Shown: piece after piece, positions 7,894 to 20,216 of the stretch
How positions within the stretch are numbered: position 1 is the first letter of the stretch
Layout: the number at the start of each line of letters is the position of its first letter
Origin: an uncultured Collinsella sp.
Lineage (GTDB): Bacteria > Actinomycetota > Coriobacteriia > Coriobacteriales > Coriobacteriaceae
NCBI GenBank assembly: GCA_900549745.1
Contig: URPJ01000002.1
Span: 62,001-126,000 of the forward strand
DNA length: 64,000 bases
Direction: 5' to 3'
Position numbers and translations under genes: made by a program
Notes under the pieces: generated by a model
Databases searched by the model: none
The model's input: the letters and a program-made list of their open reading frames with translations, nothing else
Told to the model about the DNA's origin: nothing

Positions 7894-8325
7894 ATGGATA
7901 CCCTTCCCATCACCACGCCGCGCCAAGCCGGCATCTACGTGCGTCAGGCGCGCGAGGCGCAGGGGATCACCCGTGCCGCCCTCGCTAAAAAAGCCGGTGT
8001 TTCGGAACGCCTGCTCGCATCGCTCGAGCTAGGAGACGCCACCGGCATTCGACTCGACAAGTTGCTGACCGTCTTTAACGCACTCGGCATTGGTCTCTTC
8101 GCGCAAAGCGATAACGACTCCATCGCATCGCCCTCCGAACATCCGACGACGATAGTGAACCTCCCTATCGCGAACTCGAATACCCTGCCAAAGCCAAGCG
8201 CAAGCAGACGACCCACTCGACAAGGAACGCCATCTTCCTATGGTGCCTTGCTGGCCCAAATCGCAGCCGAGCAAGGCCTTTCCGGCACTTCAAACCTCTC
8301 CTTTGGCTGCAAGGTTGTGAAATAA
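7894..8325 (+). CDS. hipB: XRE-family transcriptional regulator, HipB-like antitoxin
   Basis: 143 residues. Residues about 10-68 form a Cro/C1 helix-turn-helix (GIYVRQAREAQGITRAALAK then AGVSERLLASLELGDATGIRL), as in HipB, which binds operator DNA and restrains its partner kinase. A long polar tail follows (about 80-143). AGGAGA precedes the ATG. The stop codon is immediately followed by the hipA ATG, so the pair is one translationally coupled unit. The repeated dyad upstream is the likely autoregulatory site. The symbol is used for the family, not a proven orthologue. Confidence 0.82.
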   Translation: MDTLPITTPRQAGIYVRQAREAQGITRAALAKKAGVSERLLASLELGDATGIRLDKLLTVFNALGIGLFAQSDNDSIASPSEHPTTIVNLPIANSNTLPKPSASRRPTRQGTPSSYGALLAQIAAEQGLSGTSNLSFGCKVVK

Positions 8326-9630
8326 ATGGCAGAGATGGAGCTCGCGACCCTCATTTGTGGCGAAATCGCCGGCACTCTCCGCCAAGACGAGCATGGACTC
8401 TGCAGCTTTGCATACGCCCCAACCTATCGCGGAGCACCGTTATCGCTAACAATGCCGCTTTCCAATCGCACGTATGGCCATAGCATCGTCCGCCCGTTCC
8501 TATTTGGCCTTTTGCCCGACAGTCAAGAGCAGCGTCGCGCTATTGCCACCGAGCATGATGTTGCATCCAACAACCCCGTCGCCCTCTTGTGCCATATCGG
8601 TCTTGACTGCGCGGGGGCCGTTCAGTTTTGTCGAGCCGATCAATTAGATGCCGCCCACGGCAGGGTCTCAGCATACCGCCCGCTTACCAATTCTCAAATC
8701 GCTCACAAGCTCAAAGCAATTCGCGATGACGAAAGAGAGACATGGATGGGCTCCAACGAAAGCTGGTCCCTGGGCGGCAACCAAGGCAAATTTGCACTAG
8801 CTTGGCATGATGGACAATGGTGCGAATGTCTAGGATCATCCCCCACTACCCATATCTTCAAAAATGGTGTCGTTGGGTTCAAACATCAGGCCTTAAACGA
8901 ATTCGTCTGCATGAAAACGGCTCGGCGTGTTGGCATTCCAACTGCCAACGTCTCCTATTACACATTTGAAGACGAAGCCGCGCTCGTCGTTGAACGGTAC
9001 GACAGAATGGTCAATAGCAGCGGAAATATCGAAAGGCTGCATCAGGAGGACTTTTGCCAGGCGCTCGGTGTATTGCCAATCCAGAAATACACCGCCGACG
9101 GAGGACCAACTACACGAGACATCCAAGAACGACTGATTAACACAGTCCCCCACCACATGAATCTTGTGCTTTTTACCTATATGTTGTTCTATAACGCCAT
9201 TATCGGAGCGCCTGACGCACACGCTAAAAACTACTCGCTCATCCTTGGCAAAGGCACAAACGCGGCGCTCGCACCCATGTACGATGTCGCATCGGGGCTG
9301 GCATACGAGCGCATGCGCCGCCGGGCGCGCCTTGCCATGAGCGTTGGCGGCGAAAATCGTGTGGGGCGCATCGGTCCAGGCGCTATCCGCCGATACCACG
9401 GTATGGGCGACCCCGCGCTGGAGGCGGCACTCACCGATGCCGGGCTATCCGAGAAGTTTTGCTTTGCGACCATGATGGACCTCGCCTACGAGGTGCCCAT
9501 TTGCATGGAAGAGGTCATGGACGAATACGCCGACCTGCCCGGCATGGCGGACCTGCGCGAGCATATGCTCGGCCCCGTCCGCGAAAACTGCCAGCGCACC
9601 CTCGACCTCATCAAGGCAGAAATGGACTAG
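8326..9630 (+). CDS. hipA: HipA-family serine/threonine kinase toxin
   Basis: 434 residues. The N-terminal subdomain (about 1-110; RGAPLSLTMPL, FLFGLLPD) is the HipA N1 region. WSLGGNQGKFAL at about 147-158 corresponds to the autophosphorylated P-loop Ser region. HIFKN (Lys179) matches the ATP-binding Lys. GAPDAHAKNYSL (Asp297, Asn302) is the catalytic loop and PMYDVAS (Asp320) the metal-binding Asp. All key residues are present, so the kinase should be active. In Escherichia coli HipA phosphorylates glutamyl-tRNA synthetase and induces growth arrest; the target here is not known. It starts directly at the hipB stop. The 5' two thirds are less GC-rich than the 3' third and the neighbours, suggesting acquisition. 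Confidence 0.9.
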   Translation: MAEMELATLICGEIAGTLRQDEHGLCSFAYAPTYRGAPLSLTMPLSNRTYGHSIVRPFLFGLLPDSQEQRRAIATEHDVASNNPVALLCHIGLDCAGAVQFCRADQLDAAHGRVSAYRPLTNSQIAHKLKAIRDDERETWMGSNESWSLGGNQGKFALAWHDGQWCECLGSSPTTHIFKNGVVGFKHQALNEFVCMKTARRVGIPTANVSYYTFEDEAALVVERYDRMVNSSGNIERLHQEDFCQALGVLPIQKYTADGGPTTRDIQERLINTVPHHMNLVLFTYMLFYNAIIGAPDAHAKNYSLILGKGTNAALAPMYDVASGLAYERMRRRARLAMSVGGENRVGRIGPGAIRRYHGMGDPALEAALTDAGLSEKFCFATMMDLAYEVPICMEEVMDEYADLPGMADLREHMLGPVRENCQRTLDLIKAEMD

Positions 9631-9649
9631 GTGGCCTTAATTTCGCAAT

Positions 9650-9702
9650 TATCAAACAAAAGAGAGGGGACACCCGTCGCAAAAGACCGGGTGCCCCCTC
9701 TC
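9650..9702 (-). terminator. pepD terminator
   Basis: A 15-bp stem with one mismatch (GAGAGGGGACACCCG at 9662-9676 with its partner at 9688-9702) is followed on the minus strand by CTTTTGTTTGAT. It lies between the converging hipA and pepD genes. Confidence 0.8.
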
Positions 9703-9757
9703 ATAATGTCATTTGCAATCCGCTAGCACGTGGCTCGGACTGCTGCTAGCGCAACCT

Positions 9758-11215
9758 TTACGCAGCGAGGCGCTTGAGGACGTCGATGAGCAGCTCGTAG
9801 AAGCGCTCGGCAGAAGCGAGCTCCATGCTCTCGTCCGGGGTATGGACATCGGAGAGCGTCGGGCCCACGGCGATGGCGTCCAGGCCGTGCAGAGCCTCGG
9901 CAAACAGGCCGCACTCAAGGCCGGCGTGAATGGACTCGATGCGCAGCTCGGAGCCAAAGAGCTCTCGATAGCTCTCGACAAAGACTTCGCGGACCGGCGA
10001 ATGCTCGGCATAGCTCCAGCCGGGATACTCGAACTCAAACTTGGCGTCGAAGCCCAGGACATCGGCAAGCGTCTGCAGGCGGTCCTTGAACTCGTTCTGC
10101 AGCGAGGTGATCGAGGAGCGCGGGGACAGCATAATCTTGACCTCGTCATCGGAGGTGGCGACCACGCCGATGTTGGAGGAAACCTCGACGGAGCCGTCGG
10201 TGGCGACGTTGCGGCGAATCACGCCGTTAGGGGCAAGACGCAGGGCGCGGATGAGGGCAAGCGCGGACTTCTCGTCCATGGCCTCGACCTCGGCGTCGTC
10301 GGCAATCTCGACGGTGCAGGTAAAGCCGGGGTCGAAGACCTCGAGCTCGGCAGTGACGTCGGCGATGATGCCCTTTGCGATCTGGGCCGCGGCCTCGGCG
10401 GCAGCGTGATCGGCATAGACCAGAACGGCCTTGCACTCACGGTTGATGGCGTTGTCCTTGGTGCCGCCGTTGAAGCTGACGATGGCGGGCTCGCCGGCGA
10501 CCATCAGGCGGTCGATGATGCGGGCCATGATGAGGTTTCCGTTGCCGCGCTCCAGGTTGATATCACTGCCGGAGTGGCCGCCCAACAGACCGGAAATGTC
10601 GAGCGTGAGGGTGCTACCGGTCTTGTGCTCGCGCACGATGGGGCAGGTGTAGGTAACGACGACGCCGCCGGCGCAGCTGACGGTGGCAACGCCCTCCTCC
10701 TCGGAGTCGAGGTTGATCATGGTGCGGGCGCTGATCTGGGACTTGTCGAGCGTCTCGGCGCCAACCAGGCCGGTCTCCTCGTCGGTGGTGAACACGCACT
10801 CGAGGGCCGGATGGGCAATCGAATCGTCGTTGAGCACAGTAAGCATAAGCGCGACGGCGATACCATTGTCGGCGCCCAGGGTGGTGCCGTTGGCGGTAAG
10901 GACGCCGTCCTTGACGACCAGGTCGATACCATCGGTCGTAAAGTCGTGCTCAACGGAGCCCAACTTGTCGCACACCATATCGATGTGGCCCTGCAGCATC
11001 ACGGTCGGGGCATTCTCGGCACCGGCAGATGCGGGCTTGCGAATGATGACGTTGTAGACCTCGTCCTGGTACACATCGAGACCGCGCTCCTTGGCAAACG
11101 CAACCAGGAAATCGCTGATGCCCTTCTCGTTGCCAGACCCACGGGGGATCGCGCTGACCTCCTCAAAGAAATGGAACAGCTGGGCGGGCTCGTAGCCGGT
11201 AATCTTGTAGTCCAT
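9758..11215 (-). CDS. pepD: Aminoacyl-histidine dipeptidase (peptidase D, M20)
   Basis: 485 residues from the ATG at 11215 (MDYKITGYEPAQLFHFF), preceded by AAGGAGG; the 35 upstream in-frame residues are rejected. PepD is a di-zinc M20 exopeptidase hydrolysing Xaa-His and other dipeptides in the cytoplasm. MLQGHIDMVCDK at about 80 carries the first metal His and Asp, GADNGIAVALML at about 120 the bridging Asp, and TTDEETGLVGA at about 150 the general-base Glu and metal Glu. The lid and dimerisation domain follows. It is monocistronic, with its own terminator at 9650-9702. Confidence 0.93.
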   Translation of the reverse strand: MDYKITGYEPAQLFHFFEEVSAIPRGSGNEKGISDFLVAFAKERGLDVYQDEVYNVIIRKPASAGAENAPTVMLQGHIDMVCDKLGSVEHDFTTDGIDLVVKDGVLTANGTTLGADNGIAVALMLTVLNDDSIAHPALECVFTTDEETGLVGAETLDKSQISARTMINLDSEEEGVATVSCAGGVVVTYTCPIVREHKTGSTLTLDISGLLGGHSGSDINLERGNGNLIMARIIDRLMVAGEPAIVSFNGGTKDNAINRECKAVLVYADHAAAEAAAQIAKGIIADVTAELEVFDPGFTCTVEIADDAEVEAMDEKSALALIRALRLAPNGVIRRNVATDGSVEVSSNIGVVATSDDEVKIMLSPRSSITSLQNEFKDRLQTLADVLGFDAKFEFEYPGWSYAEHSPVREVFVESYRELFGSELRIESIHAGLECGLFAEALHGLDAIAVGPTLSDVHTPDESMELASAERFYELLIDVLKRLAA

Positions 11216-11372
11216 GGTGCCTCCTTGGCGCAACTGGTTAGACAGTAAGACATGCGACTTGTATATTCCCAGACTTTGCGTGCATAAACCAGTCGAAAAC
11301 GCCGAGCGCCCTCGCATCATCGGCTAACGGTGGACCGTATAGCGTAACGGTCACAACTTCCGCAGCTCTACA

Positions 11373-11404
11373 AATCGAGGCGCCCTTTCCGGAGCGCCTC
11401 GATT
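11373..11404 (-). terminator. clpC terminator
   Basis: An 11-bp stem AATCGAGGCGC/GCGCCTCGATT (11373-11383 and 11394-11404) is followed on the minus strand by TGTAGAG; the poly-T is short. It lies between the clpC stop and the pepD start. Confidence 0.65.
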
Positions 11405-11429
11405 GCGCGTATCAAATTGTCGCCACGCC

Positions 11430-14072
<2,643 letters not shown>

Positions 14073-14264
14073 GCTCGTTTCCTTACATGAGTTCATCGAA
14101 ATCAAAACGCCCGCCCGTCGGCGGCGCTTTTGTCTCTTTACCCACAGGTTGTCTATGTTAACAGCTGGAGGAATATCTATAAACCCGGCTCACATGAATG
14201 CAGGTTATGACCGCATCGCGGGACTCACCGCGCGATGCGCGACAGGCGCCCCGCAAGAGAAACC

Positions 14265-14954
14265 CTAGGCGTCTTTCACCACGTCGGGACTCGTCGCACG
14301 CGATGCGCGATAGGCATCGGCCTCCTTGGAGACGCGTTCGAGCAGCTCGGATGTATCGACGCCCTCGACTTGCGCGACCGTTTCCACCGTCTGCATGGCG
14401 ACCGCCCTCAGGTACGCGCACGCGCTGTCCCCCGGCTGCTCGAGGTCTATCTCCTCGCCGCCCTCCCGGGCAAAGCCGACCGCCATCACAAAGCCCATGA
14501 TGCCCGAGACCAGAAAGCCCACCGCAAAGCTCGAATCTGCCTTGAGCTCTTCTCCGTCGGGGTGGACGATCTCTCTCACGCGGTCGATGATGATCGTATG
14601 GATGCCCTGCACGACCTGCTCGGCGGCACCCGCCCTCATGGTGATGACGATGCGCTGCAGCAGGCAGCGGACGTCGCGCCGGTCGAACGCCGAAAGGTCG
14701 CCCTCGCTCGAAAAATGCCAGAGGGCATCGGTGATGAGCTCGTTATCCTGCAGCAGCTGGGCTATGGCGATGGCGACGAGTTCATCGAAATCGTGAAAAT
14801 AGTAGTAAAACGTTCCGCGATTGCACTGGGCGGCGCGGGTCACCTCGCCAACCGACAGCTCGAAGATGCTGTTGTTCTCGATGAGCTCCCAAAACGCCTC
14901 GATGATACGGGTGCGTGCATCGGGCGCATCGGCGTCCTTACGCGGTCTCGCCAT
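14265..14954 (-). CDS. TetR-family transcriptional regulator
   Basis: 229 residues from the ATG at 14954 (MARPRKDADAPDAR); an ATG three codons earlier is also possible. The N-terminal helix-turn-helix reads TRIIEAFWELIENNSIFELS then VTRAAQCNRGTFYYYFHDFDEL, the TetR signature. The ligand-binding half contains a hydrophobic segment (FAVGFLVSGIMGFVMAVGFA). The gene overlaps the 3' end of the large activator gene upstream, so the two are co-transcribed. The 21-bp palindrome at 19427-19447, in front of that gene, is the obvious operator candidate, which would make this an autoregulated local repressor. The ligand is unknown. Confidence 0.9.
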   Translation of the reverse strand: MARPRKDADAPDARTRIIEAFWELIENNSIFELSVGEVTRAAQCNRGTFYYYFHDFDELVAIAIAQLLQDNELITDALWHFSSEGDLSAFDRRDVRCLLQRIVITMRAGAAEQVVQGIHTIIIDRVREIVHPDGEELKADSSFAVGFLVSGIMGFVMAVGFAREGGEEIDLEQPGDSACAYLRAVAMQTVETVAQVEGVDTSELLERVSKEADAYRASRATSPDVVKDA

Positions 14955-17900
14955 GCGCCTCACCGCACCCCTGCGCCTTGGCGTTCATGATGAGCATCTG
15001 AAGACGGTTCTCCACGTTGGCGAAGCTCACGTCGGGATCGTAGTCGAGCGGCAGGAACTGCGCCGTGGGATACTGCTCCTTGAGCGCATGGATGAGCCCG
15101 CGCCCCACGACATGGTTGGGCAGACACCCGAACGGCTGCAGGATCACGAAGTTGCGGCAGCCGCGCTTGGCGTGCTCGAGAATCTCCGCCGGAATCAGCA
15201 CGCCCTCGCCCGCATCGAACGTATGGTGCAGGATCTTATCGCTCGCGCGCACGAGCTCGGGCATGCGCGTCGGCGGCTCGTAGAGCGGGCTCGCCGCGCC
15301 CAGGCGGTCGCAACGGTCGTGCGCGAGCTCGAACAGGTTGTCCGCCGTGGCGTACCAGGCCTTTTCGGGCAGCGACAGGTCGACGTGGAACTCGCGCGAC
15401 TGCGCATGCTTGTAGAAATAGGTCTTGCGGATCACGTCGGTCATGCGCGCCTCGATGACCTCGAGCCCGTTGTCCTCGAGGTAGCGCTCGATCTCGTGGT
15501 TGGCGCCGAGATGGAAATTGAGCAGGTACTCGCCCACGATGAGAACGGTCGGATGCGGGTTCGAGCGGTCGTACGGAACGGCGTCCATGATCGCAAGCGC
15601 GCGTTTGAAGCCCGTCGCCTGGCCTCTCAGCCCGGAGCGCTCCATGCCCTCGATAACCTCATCGAGCGCGCGGTCGAACGCAGCGTCCGCCGCGCCCTTC
15701 TCGAGCTCGTAGGGACGGATGCGCCTAAGCATGGCCTCGAGGGCATCGATCATGGGAAGACCGTAGGCGATCTGGATGCTCGGGCCAAGGCCGAGCTTGA
15801 AGCCCGGATGCGCATTGTGGGCATCGACGTCGTCGTTGGTGAGCACCGGGACATAGTCGTATCCCGCGTCGTCGAGCGCGCGGCGCAGCAGGGGCATGTA
15901 GTGCGTCAGGCGGCAGTCGCCGATATACTTGCCAGTCACCACGGCGACGTCGTGCGGGTCGTACTTACCGCTCTCGAGTGCCGCGAGCGCCTCGCCGATC
16001 ACGATTTGCGCGGGGAAGCAGATGTCGTTGTGCACATAGCGTTTGCCCAGGCGGATGGCATCCTCGCGCCCGATATCAAGGGCCTCGGCGCGCACGCCCT
16101 GATTGCGCATCGCCGCGGTCATGAGCCTGCAGAACGCATGGGAGGTGTTGGGGACCAGCGCGATCTTGTCGTGCCGGTCGCGCTTGGTGTACTTGACCTT
16201 ATACGGGTCGTCGAGCGGATGGACCGCGTGCACCCGGGCGCCCTCGGCACGCTCCTCCGCGCGACGACGGTTGACCGACTCGATAAACGAACGCACGCGA
16301 ATGCCCATGGGACCGGCGACGTCGCTCTCATCGAGCTTGATCATCATCGGAACCTTGGAGCCCATCTCGCCCATCATGCGCGCGATCTCGTCGGTGAGAT
16401 ACGCATCGTGGCCGCAGCCGAAGCTGCCCATCTGCACGAGCTCGAGCTCGGGCGTCGATGCGACGATGACCGCGCACGACAGCATGCGCGCATGATAGTT
16501 GTTCACGATGTCGATGCGGCTGTTGGAAAGATCGACGTTGCAGACCCCCGGCACCGCATCGGGCGTCAGCACGGGGATGCCGCGCTCAGAGAAGAGCTTG
16601 GGCAGCCCGTGGTTGACCAGCGGGTCGTTGTGGTACGGGCGCGAAGCGATCACCACCGCGCAGCCGCCGTCCTCGTGCACGTTCTCGAGCACCTGCCTGC
16701 CGCGCAGCTGCAGCTGGTTCTCAAACGTCTCCTGCGCGCGGTCCGCCTGCTCGGTCGCCTTGGCAACCAGGTCGGCATCGATATCGAAGGTCTCCTTGCA
16801 CCACGCCTTGAGCTGGCGGTTTCGGTCGCCCTCGTCGTACCAGTGGAACAGCGGCGTATCGAACGGAACGCCGAAACGCTCCTCCGGGTTATCGGAATTG
16901 CGCATCACGTAGGGGTATCCCTTTACGACGGCGCACATCCACTCGCTGGTAGAGGCGGTGTTTTCGGTGGGCACCGTCGTGATGATGGGCATGAAGATGC
17001 GGTCGACGCCGGCGTCGACGAGATTGCGGATGTGCCCGTGGACGAGCTTGGCCGGGAAGCACACGGTGTCGGATGTGACGTGCGCCAGACCGCGCTCGTA
17101 CATCGCCTTGGTGCTGCGTCCCGAGACGCGCACCTTAAAGCCGAGCGTGCTGAAGAACGTCGACCAGAACGGCATGGTGTCCCAGAACTCGAGCACACGG
17201 GGAATGCCGATCGTGACATCGCGCCCCCCGCTGACGGGAACCGTGGGGTACGACTCGAACAGCAGCTTCTCGCGGTCGACAAAGAGATTGGGGGCAGCCG
17301 CGGTCCGGTCGCGCCCCGTGCCGGGTGCCTGTGCCTCGCAAGCACCCTGCGGACGCAGCTCCTCCGCCGCGGGAACCTCGCGCACGAGCTCATCCCATGA
17401 GATGGCGCCGCCGCGCGGGCAGCGATTGCCCGTGACGTAAAGCGAGCCGTCGCCAAATGCCACGACCGCGCGCTGGCAGCGGTTGTTGCACCGACGGCAG
17501 GTAACGCCGCCGAACTCGCGATGCTCGAAGCGCTCCACGGCATCGAGCCCGATAAACGACGTGCCGGCGTCGCCCTTGCGGCATTCCTCGCGCGCGAGCA
17601 GGGCGATACCGATAGCGCCCATCAGCCCCGGGTGGGGCGCACGCGTGACGGGTTTGCCCAGATACTGCTCGAATGCGCGCAGCACCGCGTCGTTTCGGAA
17701 CGTGCCGCCCTGGACGACGACTTTGTCGCCCAGACGGTTGAGATTTGAAACGCGAATGACCTTGGTGAACACGTTCTCGATAATCGAACGGCAGAGACCG
17801 GCCATGATGTCGCCCGGACCCTTACCGCGCCGCTGCTCGGAAACGACGCTGCTGTTCATGAACACCGTGCAGCGGCTGCCGAGAACGGCGGGGGCTTTGG

Positions 17901-19377
17901 ACGAAAATGCCTCGGTCGCGATATCCTCAACGGCTATTCCGAGGTTTTTGGCAAAACCCTCGAGGAACGAGCCGCAGCCCGCAGAGCACGCCTCGTTGAC
18001 GACGATATCGGTCAGCACGCCGTGGTTGAGCCAGATGGCCTTCATATCCTGTCCGCCGATGTCGAGCACGAAGGTCGCATCGGGAACGCATGCGCACGCG
18101 GCGCGGGCGTGCGCGACCGTCTCGACCGTATGGTAGTCGGCGTGGAACGCGCGCGCGAAAAGCTCCTCGCCGTATCCCGTGGTGCCCACGGCATCGATCG
18201 CAAGCGTGACTCCCGCTGTCTCCCAGCGGTTCTTCAAGCTGACAAGACCCTGTTGGGCGACGTCGAGCGGTCTGCCGTTATTAGACGCGTAGAACGAATC
18301 GACAAGCTCACCCGCCTCATCGACCAGGGCGAACTTGGTCGTCGTGCTCCCCGAATCGATACCGAGCGCCACACGCACCGTCTCTCCGGGCGCATACGCA
18401 TCCGGACCCTTTGCCGGCGTCTCTTTGCCATGGCGTGCCGTAAAATCCGCCTGCTCGGCAGGTGTGGCAAAAAAGGGCTGGGCAAGACGTCCCTCCCCGC
18501 TTGCGGGCGCGACCGTCTCGAGCTTATCCAGCCGGACAAAAGCGTCGGGAAGGTCGATCGGTTGGGACGATGCGAACATGTCGGTCAGCGACAGGGCGGC
18601 ACCGCGCGCGACCATGATCTGCGGATCGCGCGGGACGATAACCTGATCGTCCGATAGATTCAGTTGCTCCCGGAACACGCGGACCAGTGTGGGGTTGTAG
18701 GCGAGCGTACCGCCCTCGAAGATTACCGGCGGCTCGATGTCGATACCCTGGGCCAGACCGCCGATCGTTTGGCGGGCGACCGCGTGAAGCGCCGAAAGCG
18801 CCAGGTCGGTGGTAGGAATGCCCTCGTTGAGCAGCGGCTGGATATCGGTCTTTGCGTACACGCCGCAGCGGCCCGAGACCTCGTGGACGGTCGTTCCCCG
18901 GCTTGCGAGCTGCTCGAACTCGCCCGATTCGGTGCCGACCCCCATGAGCTTTGCCATCTCGTCGATAAATGCACCGGTACCGCCTGCGCACGAGCCGTTC
19001 ATGCGCATGTCGGCAACCTCGATGTCTCCCTTATCGTTGGTGCGGAAGAAGATCATCTTGGCGTCTTGGCCGCCCAGCTCGATGGCGCAGCGCGTCTGCG
19101 GATAGAACCTGCTGATCGCGAGCGCGTTGGCGACCACCTCCTGAACGTACGAGGCGCCCAGCGCGGTCGCGATATCGCGCGCACCCGAGCCGGTCACCGC
19201 AACGCGCAGTGACTCATGGGGAAAGCGCTCAGCGAGCTCGCCGAGCATGGCGCGCACGCTCGCTGTCTGACACGCCCCGTGGCGGCGATATCCCCACCAC
19301 GCCTCGGTCATATCCTCGTGCATCGCGTAAACTTTGGTCGTCGTCGACCCTACGTCCAGTCCTACTAGCAACGCCAT
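14938..19377 (-). CDS. 2-hydroxyacyl-CoA dehydratase activator-related fusion protein (two ASKHA domains, DUF2229, HgdB-like)
   Basis: 1479 residues. Domains in order: a first BadF/BadG/BcrA/BcrD-type ASKHA ATPase (1-265; GLDVGSTTTK, GGQDAK, NGSCAGGTG, SGRCG); a second (335-605; GIDSGSTTTK, GGQDMK, NEACSAGCGSF, GSRC); a cysteine cluster (CRRCNNRC and a later Cys, about 627-653); a DUF2229 region from about 735 (IGIPRVLEFWDTMPFWSTFF); and an HgdB-like C-terminal half. Both ASKHA domains keep cysteines of the kind that hold the activator's [4Fe-4S] cluster. Relatives activate radical 2-hydroxyacyl-CoA dehydratases, but giant fusions like this have no settled function. No dehydratase subunit or acyl-CoA gene is adjacent. 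It is co-transcribed with the TetR gene. Confidence 0.85.
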   Translation of the reverse strand: MALLVGLDVGSTTTKVYAMHEDMTEAWWGYRRHGACQTASVRAMLGELAERFPHESLRVAVTGSGARDIATALGASYVQEVVANALAISRFYPQTRCAIELGGQDAKMIFFRTNDKGDIEVADMRMNGSCAGGTGAFIDEMAKLMGVGTESGEFEQLASRGTTVHEVSGRCGVYAKTDIQPLLNEGIPTTDLALSALHAVARQTIGGLAQGIDIEPPVIFEGGTLAYNPTLVRVFREQLNLSDDQVIVPRDPQIMVARGAALSLTDMFASSQPIDLPDAFVRLDKLETVAPASGEGRLAQPFFATPAEQADFTARHGKETPAKGPDAYAPGETVRVALGIDSGSTTTKFALVDEAGELVDSFYASNNGRPLDVAQQGLVSLKNRWETAGVTLAIDAVGTTGYGEELFARAFHADYHTVETVAHARAACACVPDATFVLDIGGQDMKAIWLNHGVLTDIVVNEACSAGCGSFLEGFAKNLGIAVEDIATEAFSSKAPAVLGSRCTVFMNSSVVSEQRRGKGPGDIMAGLCRSIIENVFTKVIRVSNLNRLGDKVVVQGGTFRNDAVLRAFEQYLGKPVTRAPHPGLMGAIGIALLAREECRKGDAGTSFIGLDAVERFEHREFGGVTCRRCNNRCQRAVVAFGDGSLYVTGNRCPRGGAISWDELVREVPAAEELRPQGACEAQAPGTGRDRTAAAPNLFVDREKLLFESYPTVPVSGGRDVTIGIPRVLEFWDTMPFWSTFFSTLGFKVRVSGRSTKAMYERGLAHVTSDTVCFPAKLVHGHIRNLVDAGVDRIFMPIITTVPTENTASTSEWMCAVVKGYPYVMRNSDNPEERFGVPFDTPLFHWYDEGDRNRQLKAWCKETFDIDADLVAKATEQADRAQETFENQLQLRGRQVLENVHEDGGCAVVIASRPYHNDPLVNHGLPKLFSERGIPVLTPDAVPGVCNVDLSNSRIDIVNNYHARMLSCAVIVASTPELELVQMGSFGCGHDAYLTDEIARMMGEMGSKVPMMIKLDESDVAGPMGIRVRSFIESVNRRRAEERAEGARVHAVHPLDDPYKVKYTKRDRHDKIALVPNTSHAFCRLMTAAMRNQGVRAEALDIGREDAIRLGKRYVHNDICFPAQIVIGEALAALESGKYDPHDVAVVTGKYIGDCRLTHYMPLLRRALDDAGYDYVPVLTNDDVDAHNAHPGFKLGLGPSIQIAYGLPMIDALEAMLRRIRPYELEKGAADAAFDRALDEVIEGMERSGLRGQATGFKRALAIMDAVPYDRSNPHPTVLIVGEYLLNFHLGANHEIERYLEDNGLEVIEARMTDVIRKTYFYKHAQSREFHVDLSLPEKAWYATADNLFELAHDRCDRLGAASPLYEPPTRMPELVRASDKILHHTFDAGEGVLIPAEILEHAKRGCRNFVILQPFGCLPNHVVGRGLIHALKEQYPTAQFLPLDYDPDVSFANVENRLQMLIMNAKAQGCGEAHGETA

Positions 19378-19426
19378 AATGCTCCGTCTCTCGCATTTTT
19401 CCCGCTAGAGATATACCACTCTACGT

Positions 19427-19447
19427 AATACAACAGACTGTTGTATT
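19427..19447. promoter_or_regulatory. 21-bp perfect palindrome, likely TetR operator
   Basis: AATACAACAG, one central A, then CTGTTGTATT: a perfect dyad about 50 bases upstream of the activator start codon, next to a TATATC-like -10 on the minus strand. Size, symmetry and position suit a TetR-family site. Confidence 0.75.
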
Positions 19448-19458
19448 TAAACTCCGTA

Positions 19459-19492
19459 TAAAAAGCGGCTGCCGAAACGCTTCAGCAGCCGC
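19459..19492 (-). terminator. Terminator of the DUF2798 gene
   Basis: An 8-bp stem GCGGCTGC/GCAGCCGC (19465-19472 and 19485-19492) is followed on the minus strand by TTTTTATAC. It ends just before the TetR-type operator and separates the two transcription units. Confidence 0.8.
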
Positions 19493-19658
19493 CGAATGCA
19501 CCAACAGATTGTTCTGCGCGCTAGCACGTCGGGCAACGGAGCAGCACGGGCCCTCCGGTCATGCGCACCGCTCACGCCCGCGATGTCGCCGAGAGAGCTA
19601 TCCACGCTTTGGGCTCCAACCAAGCAAGTCGCCCGCGCTCAGCAGATCCCTAAGCGAG

Positions 19659-20216
19659 CTACTCGCACTCAGGAGCCATAGCCTGCTCCAAGAGCTCGGC
19701 ATGCTCCTCCTCGAAAACCGTCCCCACAGGGAAGGCGCGACGGAAGACGAAGCGGGAAATCGGACCGGCTACCAAAAGGTTCCACGGCAGCGCCATCACA
19801 AAATTATGCGGGATGTTGATCATCCAGATCGCGGGCACGGAATACAGGTTCGCAAGGATGCCGCCGGGCATGTGCGTCAGACCCTCACAGGCACCGTACA
19901 GCGACATGATGATGACCATGGGAACGACCATGCAGGAGCTGACGGCGAGCGTCATGGCAAGCGGCGAACTCTTGCCCGGCGTGACCAGGAATTTAAAGGC
20001 GAAACCCTTGGCAAGGGGGCTGGCAACAAACCAGTCGCAGCACATGGCAAAAATGTAGGCAACGGGGAAGCCGAGCCACGCGGCGGCAACAACCTCGCCG
20101 TTGATGACCCCATGCTGCAGGGCAACGTTGTAGATGCTCATCCAGAGCACCATGCAAAAGCACATGATAAAGGTGAACAGCAGGCTCTCTCGTTTGTTGA
20201 TAGGCATAAAGGGCAT
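19659..20216 (-). CDS. DUF2798-type integral membrane protein
   Basis: 185 residues from the ATG at 20216 (MPFMPINKRESLLFTF), preceded by AAAGGA; 17 upstream in-frame residues are rejected. Four hydrophobic segments form two related halves: FTFIMCFCMVLWMSIYNVAL with FPVAYIFAMCCDWFVASPLA, and MTLAVSSCMVVPMVIIMSLYGA with MINIPHNFVMALPWNLLVAGP. This two-repeat pattern is that of DUF2798 proteins, small inner-membrane proteins of unknown function. It ends in a short acidic tail. The gene stands alone, with its own terminator. Family assignment is by pattern only. Confidence 0.7.
   Translation of the reverse strand: MPFMPINKRESLLFTFIMCFCMVLWMSIYNVALQHGVINGEVVAAAWLGFPVAYIFAMCCDWFVASPLAKGFAFKFLVTPGKSSPLAMTLAVSSCMVVPMVIIMSLYGACEGLTHMPGGILANLYSVPAIWMINIPHNFVMALPWNLLVAGPISRFVFRRAFPVGTVFEEEHAELLEQAMAPECE

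Noticed and set aside
14938..19377. Two separate genes for the large activator-like protein
   Set aside because: The frame is continuous with a single start, and domain linkers contain no stop or ribosome site.
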